A stretch of DNA of 64,000 nucleotides from Topomyia yanbarensis. Lineage: Eukaryota > Arthropoda > Insecta > Diptera > Culicidae. Shown here piece by piece: positions 11,434-64,000 of this stretch. A model generated the notes under the pieces. That model ran no database searches. It was not told where the DNA came from and was given only the letters and a program-made list of their open reading frames with translations. The translations under genes were made by a program, and so were the position numbers. The stretch covers positions 207,786,045 through 207,850,044 of the forward strand of contig NC_080671.1 of NCBI RefSeq assembly GCF_030247195.1. The letters run 5' to 3'. How positions within the stretch are numbered: the stretch's first letter is position 1; every line of letters starts with the position of its first letter.

Positions 11434-12099
11434 TTGCGAAGATCCAAACCACTAGAAGACGAATGTATTTTCAAAATTCTTACCCATCAAAGACCAAGAT
11501 GTCTGTTCAGAAAAACAGACCGAAAAACAAACATCAAAGAAATCAGGAGAGGTATAATATTCATTGACACAAATGCCAAACTAGAAATCTTTAGCTCTTG
11601 TGGCGACTCCAAAGTTATATCAGAACCCACAGTTATAGAGACAGAGAACTGCACCGTAAACATCCTGAATTACACTTTCCACAGCGAGACACAATTTGCA
11701 TCAAAAGAGAAGTATTTGGTGCCAACTTACAATAAACCACCCGAAATAGAGCACAATACCTACGACGAAATCGAAGACATCAAAATCGACAACCTGGATT
11801 ATCTGAAAGAAATACAGTTAACTACAGATCTGCACCAGAGAATAACGATAGTCGGAGGTACAATTATTTGCTTGATCATAATCATTACAAGTCTTTTCTT
11901 CCTAGCAATCTTCAGCAGGAGAATAAAAGCTATTCGAGCAAAGGACACCACAGAAAGACCGCACGTCGATCTCGAGAGCCCTGAAGATGAGTTAAACAAA
12001 GTCAAACAGAAGGCAATAAGATTCAGTAAGCTGCCAGTCCTGAATTTTACAAAAGGTCAACCGAGGACGGTCAACATTCTTGGTGGGGAGGAGTTATGA
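11434..12099 (+). pseudogene. Errantivirus-type env gene, C-terminal part with TM anchor
   Basis: The 221-codon frame carries an ectodomain tail with Cys residues and an N-x-T site (ENCTVNILNYT). A strong transmembrane segment follows (IICLIIIITSLFFLAIFS, about residues 145-163), then a basic and acidic cytoplasmic tail. The stop codon (12097-12099) falls just inside the putative LTR, as is usual for gypsy-type elements. It is disconnected from the upstream half by a frame break. Confidence 0.7.
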
Positions 12100-12189
12100 A
12101 ATACCGGACCCACTTCACCGACAGCAACGGTAAAGAACCCGCACAGCAACAGCCAAACGCCCCATCGATCGACTCATGCAATAACGCTC

Positions 12190-12190
<1 letters not shown>
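12081..12190 (+). repeat. Polypurine tract and truncated 3' LTR start of the gypsy element
   Basis: A purine run TGGTGGGGAGG (12081-12091) is followed by AGTTATGAAATACCGG. LTRs of the gypsy/errantivirus group begin with AGTTA, and this sits exactly after a polypurine tract. Only about 100 bp of LTR remain before the foldback element starts at 12190. The 5' LTR was not found. Confidence 0.55.
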
Positions 12191-14927
<2,737 letters not shown>

Positions 14928-14929
14928 TA

Positions 14930-16659
14930 ATATATAAATAGCCAAGTAACAATTTTGGTTATATTGAAGTTTTATAGCGTTTAATAAAACTAATATTTAA
15001 AACCGCCCATGCTAACTTTATGGTCTTATGTACTTCCTGGAGGCTGCTATAAACCCATGTTATAACAAATTGGCCCAGTTTTATTGTAATCAGTAGAACT
15101 TGTTATGCAAACTATCATAGGAGTAATAGTTTTATTACAGTTCTATTCTACTCTTTAGATGTGATATTAAACCAACAGCATAAAACCTTCTCCTGACCTA
15201 GCAGTGTGGAAAACCACTATATGAGCGCTATTTAACCATCATAAATCTGTAAAGTCTTCCTGAAGAAGTCCATAAAACTTCGTATGCTATCCATGTTAGA
15301 ACATTCAGTTTTAAACTGAATTTTTACACTGATTAGATGTATTCAATAAAATTTTATCGTGGTTTGATCCCTTAACATCGCATGATGCCAATCATCGAAC
15401 AAAATGCCATATTGTAAGATATACATTTTTTTCATATAGTGATTAAAAGAATTTTATTATTGTTCATAACACACCCATGCGTGGTTGAAGGCATGCCGTT
15501 AAGGATTTATGGTGAAACATCATGAAAGAGCAACGCAAAATAAATGCGCCCCATGAATTCTACTAAAAAGAGCATTCGGTAATATTTTTCTGCAAATATT
15601 GAAACAACACTTAACCAAGTTTTAGTAAAAAATGTTAAATGTTTTGTTAAAAAGTGCAGATTCTTTCAAAAAAATTTCTTAAAACGTTTGATTCCACCCT
15701 TGATACGAACAAGAAGGCGTATATTTGAGAAATTTTACTTCGCAATTTGCTATTTTTGCTTCAAGGCGACATTTTTTTTAATAAAACTTGGTATACTTGA
15801 ATAATTCTTTCATAAGACAATTCCTCCTAAAACGGTCATAGCTGAGCAATTCATATAGCAAGCGTGTTTATCATGGCACTTCTGCATCTATGTTGAGAGT
15901 GACAAGTTTTATGCTGGACTAAATCACAGCTTGCTGGTTTTGATTATTTTGACAGTGACTTTGTCCAAGATGGTAAATGGAAGGTGGGGGTTTTTACTAT
16001 GTAACGGTGCGGTTGTCAAGCTTCAGTAGCGCAATAGATTGAAATACACACACTGAATACTCGCCATCTCTATAGTGTGTTCACCATTTACTGTCAGTGT
16101 CATTCCAATCGAGCACGAGATTTGTCAATAGTCCTCATTCGATAAAGATTCGCAGATATTTTCTTTAAATTATGTTCCGAAATCTAGGGACAGATCTTGA
16201 GATGCTTTTTTAAAAATCTACGAAATTAAACATTTACTTTACATCGAAATAGGAATTTGAAATGCATTTTGCGTTGCGTGTAAGACGTCAAAGCCCTGCC
16301 ACAAACTAATTCTACTCCAACAAAGTTTCGAACGAAGTAGATCAGCGTAAGACGTTTGTTGAACAAATGTTTCGGCAAAAGAGTGAAAGTTGATGCAATA
16401 ATGGAAATGAAATGCGTTTTTTTTTCAAATTGGATTCAAATTTGTTATGCATTTCTAGAGTGATCTGACCCTAGACCGAAATGCATTTGTATGAGCTTAT
16501 TGTTTATAGTACTAAAACGAAGATGGGCTTCCTTTTTTGTAATATAATGTGAGAAGTGGTTCTTAAAATTGTTGCAACAGCTGTTTTTGTCGGCAAAGTC
16601 AATTTTTGTAAACAGCCAAAAAACAAATCATTGCAACCCTCTCGTGATTGACAACTGCA
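14930..16659. other. AT-rich intronic sequence, nothing recognised
   Basis: No protein family, RNA gene or clear terminal repeat was recognised here. The sequence ends at the N gap. Confidence 0.5.
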
Positions 16660-17159
16660 NNNNNNNNNNNNNNNNNNNNNNNNNNNNNNNNNNNNNNNNN
16701 NNNNNNNNNNNNNNNNNNNNNNNNNNNNNNNNNNNNNNNNNNNNNNNNNNNNNNNNNNNNNNNNNNNNNNNNNNNNNNNNNNNNNNNNNNNNNNNNNNNN
16801 NNNNNNNNNNNNNNNNNNNNNNNNNNNNNNNNNNNNNNNNNNNNNNNNNNNNNNNNNNNNNNNNNNNNNNNNNNNNNNNNNNNNNNNNNNNNNNNNNNNN
16901 NNNNNNNNNNNNNNNNNNNNNNNNNNNNNNNNNNNNNNNNNNNNNNNNNNNNNNNNNNNNNNNNNNNNNNNNNNNNNNNNNNNNNNNNNNNNNNNNNNNN
17001 NNNNNNNNNNNNNNNNNNNNNNNNNNNNNNNNNNNNNNNNNNNNNNNNNNNNNNNNNNNNNNNNNNNNNNNNNNNNNNNNNNNNNNNNNNNNNNNNNNNN
17101 NNNNNNNNNNNNNNNNNNNNNNNNNNNNNNNNNNNNNNNNNNNNNNNNNNNNNNNNNNN
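16660..17159. other. Assembly gap of 500 N
   Basis: Exactly 500 unknown bases are present, a conventional placeholder for a scaffold join of unknown size. It sits 69 bp from a long (TA)n array, so repeat collapse is the likely cause. Any frames reported across it are meaningless. Confidence 0.99.
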
Positions 17160-17226
17160 TTGTAGAATCTAGATTAGTTTTTCGAATAAAAGTTTTTTTA
17201 TATAAAGTCTCGGCATTACGGCTTAG

Positions 17227-17843
<617 letters not shown>

Positions 17844-18159
17844 AAGCGAAGCGCATTTTAAACGGTATAAAATAAGCACTACCGAAATACCTGAAACGAC
17901 TAGCTTTGTATATCGAATATGCAACCGATGACGCTAATTTTTACACTAAATAGGTACTAGAACAAGATTGGAGATTATAAGAACGAAAAGAAACCTATCA
18001 CCTTTTACATCAATAATCAGGCTAGAATATTTTTATACTCATGAAGAAATATAGTTAACATGACAAATTGAAAGCATTCGATACAATGAGAACAATTAAT
18101 TTGATTTCATTAAATTAATTAATGGGATTGAAAGTTAATGAATATGGCAATAAAACATA

Positions 18160-18409
18160 TGGTCGGTGTTAAGTCAGACCGGACTAAATGATATTGTATT
18201 GATTTCGAGAAAAACGATTTTAAAGCTTGAATCGCAGCATCCTTTACATTATAATTTGAAATTAATTTTAGCTATGATTTTTGCTTATTGTAACATATCT
18301 CAAATCAGCTAAAAGTCGAATATAGTTGAAGAAATTCTTTATCCAGTATTATGACTATCTCATTTTTGAAGATTTTGTGACTTAGTCTGGTCGGACCCAA
18401 CACCGACCA
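18160..18409. mobile_element. 250-bp TA-flanked MITE
   Basis: Terminal inverted repeats start TGGTCGGTGTT on both sides and continue imperfectly (AGTCAGACCGGACTAA versus GGTCCGACCAGACTAA) for about 30 bp. TA lies on both sides (18158-18159 and 18410-18411). This is a Tc1/mariner-type target and there is no coding frame. It lies 650 bp beyond the donor of Utp20 exon 7. Confidence 0.78.
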
Positions 18410-19060
18410 TATATTCTTTGTGCTGATATAGCTGCTGCACATTGGTAAATAGCTTCTGATTCTTCTCACGAACTTCCAATTCTCAACCCCTAATATATGA
18501 ATCAACTGTCATCATTTCACTCAGACAAGACCATGCGTATTCCCACGCACATTAAATTCCCCGTGGATTGGTTTCCTAGTTGGTCAAATAAACACTAAAC
18601 AAACAAAGAAATTAGTTTGATCAGTCCAATGAAATGTCAGCTCGATTAGTATCAATCGGCGGATACGTGTTCCCTTACAATGCCATGAAATTAAAGAACA
18701 TTTAAAATCACATGCGACAAAATATGTGCAATTTTGAATATAATAAAATAAACCCTACTTAATTATTTGCAATATTATAAGATTAGGATAATTAGATGCA
18801 TAACCAAGATAGTTCATTTTCAAAGATAGCACTGTTGATGAAAATAGCTTATAAAATAGCTGACCATCGCCTGATATGCGAGTGCTTTTCATCTGGGACA
18901 AACATGGTTTCACCAAAGAAACACGTGATTTTTACAGTGATTTCTTGAAACATATTAAAAATAAGTCCTTCGTGAAGCTAACTAAAAATGATGAAAATGC
19001 ACATGGGACTGTTATGCTACGATGGGCAGTATAGTTTCACACGAATATACATAAACATAC

Positions 19061-60806
<41,746 letters not shown>

Positions 60807-60991
60807 ATTTTCAAATATTATAACACCAATTCAGAACAAGACAAAATCCGTAATTCGAATACACTTGTGTTTACTTTATAAACACGTGCAAATCAGAGAT
60901 GATGTTTCCCACCAGCACGGTTAAATAAAACAACCTGCAGAATAAGTTCTTTTAACTTACTTTTGAGTTGTGCGTCGCTTTCGCACTTTTA
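60807..60991 (-). promoter_or_regulatory. Putative Utp20 promoter with TATA-like box and CACGTG E-box
   Basis: Immediately upstream of the Utp20 ATG the minus strand carries CACGTG (60883-60888) followed directly by TTTATAAA (TATAAA at 60875-60880), about 70-85 bp before the start codon. CACGTG is the Myc/Max-type E-box that is over-represented at ribosome-biogenesis genes in Drosophila, so its presence fits the gene's role. The start of transcription cannot be placed from sequence alone. The upstream limit is set by the transposon that begins at 60992. Confidence 0.45.
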
Positions 60992-61243
60992 TGTCGTTTT
61001 CGATTGAGAACCTAGAAACTAACCCAGGTTAGTTGCTTCAAACGAACGTTTTTAATGAAACTGAGTTGGGTTCTCGCCAAACAGCGGTGGTGTGAGCGAA
61101 CCCGAAATATATTTCAGGTTGGAACCCAACCCGGTTTTCAGTTCAGTGGCGCATAACCTAGGTTGGAAACTGGCGTCAAAGAAACGGTTTGACAGCAGTT
61201 AGGTCCGAAACTGAGTTAGTTTCTGCTTCAAGCGAAAACGACA
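60992..61243. mobile_element. 252-bp PIF/Harbinger-like MITE upstream of Utp20
   Basis: Terminal inverted repeats start TGTCGTTTTCG on both sides and continue imperfectly through AGAAACTAAC.CAG. The flanks are TTA (60989-60991 and 61244-61246), the Harbinger target. It begins 104 bp upstream of the CACGTG box of the Utp20 promoter. Confidence 0.75.
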
Positions 61244-61246
61244 TTA

Positions 61247-61689
61247 GTGTTGTCAAAAACAAAAAGAGAGACTCGACTCAGTCGAGGTCTTCCGTGGAGG
61301 AAGGTACTTTTGAGTTGTTTGGGGTGAACTCAAAATTAGGTAAATTCAACTTAAATTTGAGTATAAAAAACCTATCAATGAGTTGTAATTTTTGCCGTGG
61401 TTAAATGGAAACTACCTTCAACACGGTTTACCTAATTTTAAGTTCCCCCACGGTACCACGAGATTGAGTCAAAGGAACTCAATTTTAGGTAGTTTTTCGT
61501 TTCCGTGAGGGATGACTTGGGTGAAACTAACACTTGGGTGAAACAAACCACCAAAAAATCCTTCCGCCAAAATATTTTAGAGGTACTAGTAGCGACATCT
61601 AGTGGCAAATAGCTAAACTAAAACAGCGTCACCTGTATTTCAGATATGTAAGCGTGTGAATTAAAACAACAAAATTTAACCATTCGTAA
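61247..61689. other. Unassigned sequence between Utp20 promoter and LINE
   Basis: There are imperfectly inverted strings (GAACTCAAAATTAGGTAAAT against TTTACCTAATTTTAAGTTC at about 61326 and 61425, and CTCAATTTTAGGTAG at 61477). These suggest another small inverted-repeat element, but boundaries could not be set. Confidence 0.35.
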
Positions 61690-62112
61690 CCCAACTTTGT
61701 ACCGGGAAACAAGTGCTTTTGTTCTCTCCGGTGTGGTTTAGTTTTTTCGGTGGTACGAAGGTGCTTGCTGTGGCAGAGGCTGCAGTGAAGCATTACTAAT
61801 AAACAGTCCCGCGAGTGATAATTGTTACCTGCGATATCAGTTAGAGTAGTGCAGTGAAGTGCGTTAGTAAACATTTTTCTTGCCTGAAAGACGGCTTTGT
61901 TTAGACGAGCTATATCAGCTCTACTGTGTGAAGGTCACGCGGGTGACGCATAAAACAAACGAAGGATCAATTCACCTACCAGCTCGTCAGGAACCAACTG
62001 GTGAAGTGTTTCGTTTTTTACTTTTCTTATCGATTTTTTTTATTATTGTTTTTGATTTTTTATTTTGATTTAAATTAAATAGTGCGGTCGAGCGTGTTGC
62101 TCCCGCAACAAA
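61690..62112 (+). other. Probable 5' UTR of jockey-type LINE
   Basis: GC-rich, non-coding sequence leads directly into the ORF1 start at 62113. It is assigned only by its position before ORF1, and the exact 5' end is a guess. Confidence 0.4.
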
Positions 62113-63021
62113 ATGGAACAAACAGAAGGATCACCCTCCGATGACGAATATTATGGGGAAGAAGAACATATATCTGATACTGAGACAGATAATGTTATGG
62201 TCGATCCACTTCCCCCACTTTCCCCCAATGTCTCACCGCCCCCCCCCCCCCGCCCCCCCCCGAGTCAAGGTTTACCAGGAAGGATCCGCTGGTCCTTGGG
62301 TGGTATACTTTCGGCCCAAAAATAAACCGTTAAATAGCATAACTGTTGCACGGGAGCTGACAAAACGTTACTCGGCCGTAACCGAGATTAAAAAGGTTCA
62401 GTCAGATAAACTGCGCGTAGTCGTTACTGACTTGAAACAGGCCAATGATATCGTTAGCAATAGCCTCTTTACGCTGGAGTATCGCGTCTACATCCCTTCT
62501 CGCGATGTGGAGATCGACGGTGTGGTAAGTGATGCGGGTCTAACTGTCGATGATCTGATGAATGATGGGGCTGGCCGCTTTAAGGACCCTAACCTTCAAT
62601 CAGTTAAGATTTTGGAGTGCAAGCAATTGCACTCAAAGTCCATCGAAGATGGTAATTACTATCCATCAGACTCGTTTCGCGTAACCTTCGCCGGATCTGC
62701 ACTTCCGAGCTACGTTGAAGTGGGAGGAGCTCGTCTACCTGTACGCCTGTTTGTACCGCGGGTCATGAATTGTTCCAATTGCAAGCAGCTAGGTCACACG
62801 GCCACCTACTGTAGCAACAAGCAACGGTGCGGTAAATGTGGGGAACGCCATGCGGATGATACTTGCAGTAGCCCCGCTGAGAAGTGTGTTTACTGTGGGG
62901 AGAATCCGCATGCACTTTTGACATGCCCAACGTACAAACTTCGCGCGGATAAACTGAAGCGATCCGCCAATGATCGCTCCAGACGCTCTTACGCAGAAAT
63001 GCTTAAAAGAGCTGTTCCACT
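62113..63021 (+). pseudogene. Jockey-type LINE ORF1 (gag-like, three CCHC knuckles), frameshifted and cut
   Basis: The start codon at 62113 opens MEQTEGSPSDDEYYGEEEHI. A C-rich tract (about 62238-62261, coding Pro) then breaks the frame, and the protein continues one frame over (RVKVYQEGSAGPWVVYFRPK). An RRM-like part follows (LRVVVTDLKQANDIVSNSLF). Three zinc knuckles come next: CSNCKQLGHTATYC, CGKCGERHADDTC and CVYCGENPHALLTC. After RRSYAEMLKRAVPLV the text stops at 63022, where an LTR-like TGTTACA begins. Homopolymer miscounting could explain the frameshift. ORF2 is not in the window. Confidence 0.82.
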
Positions 63022-64000
63022 TGTTACATCAGCAACATTAAGTTGCTTTTTCGTACAGTGTAACAAAAACTGTTATACAATGTTTTTACTATAAAACATG
63101 TCTAAATGAATTTACGGTGTTCACTGACACCAATACCAATTCAGACCTAGCTTAAAAGCATCTAGAAAATATAGAGCTGGTCTCAGTTTACTATCAACTT
63201 ACAAAGTGACTACAACTTTATTACAACCGAAACCCGATTCGTTTTTCCACCCCGTCGACCATTCCACTTGGGTAGCTATATGTTAAAACTGGCGACGAGA
63301 AAAAAGTTGTGCTAGGTAACGCGCGTGTGATCCGTGATACAGGAAGTGGTTAAGTTAGCAGCGGTGACACAATCGACGGCGACAAGGTTCCGGAGTGGAA
63401 AGATTGCGGGTAACCAAATACAACGTGCAGGTAAAGTTCCGGACACGGCGAACAAATAAAATGGCATTTACTGCTTTTTAAGCTAATCGAAAAGGTTCGA
63501 GTCGTCTGAATTGCTGTTCGGAGCCGGAAAATCGACTCTAGTATTCACGTAAGTAGAGTGAAAAAGTGAAGTGCATGAAAAATATACGAATAAAAGCGAT
63601 CTTTTATATTGGGAAGCCATTTTGTTTGGCGGCGTCGTTTTTCTAGGGTGGTGCACGTATTGTGCACCAGGTGTTTGCTTTCCGAAAACTTTTTTGTGCT
63701 TTTGGGTTTAGGGTTCTGGTCACATTTAGGCCCTATATCACAGTGTAAAGAGTAATATATATATATACATATTTTTTACAAAATTATTAAGAGTGATTTT
63801 TTCATATAATCCATTTAGGACCAGGAAAATTTTCCAGCTTGTTGGCTGACGACGGTTCCGGTTTGTGTATCGACCATTGGTATCTGGACGAGCTTTGCAG
63901 AGTTTTGCTTGGTGTGTGCTGTATCCATCGACGAGTGCTGCTATTATATAGGGACGCGAGGGTAAAGATAACATCAGTCGGTAAGCGGAAGCCTTTTTTT
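63022..64000 (+). mobile_element. Possible 5' end of an LTR retrotransposon
   Basis: The LINE ORF1 text ends abruptly at TGTTACATCAGC (63022). Downstream, CTGGCGACGAG at about 63290 resembles LTR-element primer-binding sites of mosquito gypsy/BEL elements, and the following 700 bp look like a non-coding leader. The LTR end cannot be fixed (a TTACA at about 63222 or a site nearer 63288). No gag is reached before the window ends. Confidence 0.35.

Overview
This is nuclear DNA from an insect, most likely a mosquito (Culicidae, Aedes-like). The only intact-looking host gene is the nucleolar ribosome-assembly gene Utp20. It is read on the minus strand through seven exons with conventional GT/AG boundaries and matching phases. 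Tiny introns (53-66 bp) alternate with introns of 7.9 kb, 27.1 kb and more than 19 kb, and the large ones are packed with transposons. The transposon mix (RTE-, R1- and jockey-like LINEs, a copia element, an env-bearing Ty3/gypsy element, many hAT, piggyBac, Harbinger and TA-target elements) fits a TE-rich mosquito genome. The species call is inference. There is no sign of prokaryotic organisation.

Layout. 1-19060: the last intron of Utp20 visible here, with the gene's C-terminal exons beyond the left edge. It holds a broken gypsy/errantivirus-type element (2376-3152 and 9282 to about 12190). That element is split by a 6.1 kb DNA-transposon-like insertion, which itself contains a TA-target element and scrambled RTE-like LINE pieces. 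Next come a foldback element, two long (TA)n arrays and a 500-N assembly gap (16660-17159). 19061-20668: Utp20 exon 7. 20669-47794: a 27.1 kb intron. It carries a copia element on the minus strand (21717-27611, itself hit by a hAT and a Harbinger-like MITE), a piggyBac-like MITE, a decayed WRN-like RecQ helicase copy (30863 to about 33090), a 2.8 kb hAT with an internal minisatellite, a field of degenerate repeats holding a 1.75 kb near-perfect palindrome, and one copy of a second hAT family. 47795-49950: Utp20 exons 6 and 5. 49951-57861: a 7.9 kb intron with an R1-like LINE relic, cut by a probable solo LTR and by a 3.4 kb element whose ends are built of short repeats. The inverted second copy of the second hAT family lies inside that 3.4 kb element. 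57862-60806: Utp20 exons 4 to 1, followed by a TATA/E-box-like promoter and a Harbinger-like MITE. 61690-64000: the 5' UTR and gag-like ORF1 of a jockey-type LINE, interrupted by what may be the 5' end of an LTR element.

No operon-like or new multi-gene system was found. The notable items are the WRN-like helicase pseudogene, the young large palindrome, the repeat-ended 3.4 kb transposon, the unexplained degenerate repeat field at 40.5-44.3 kb, and the readable order of nested insertions. All family assignments are from reading motifs by eye; no database search was run.
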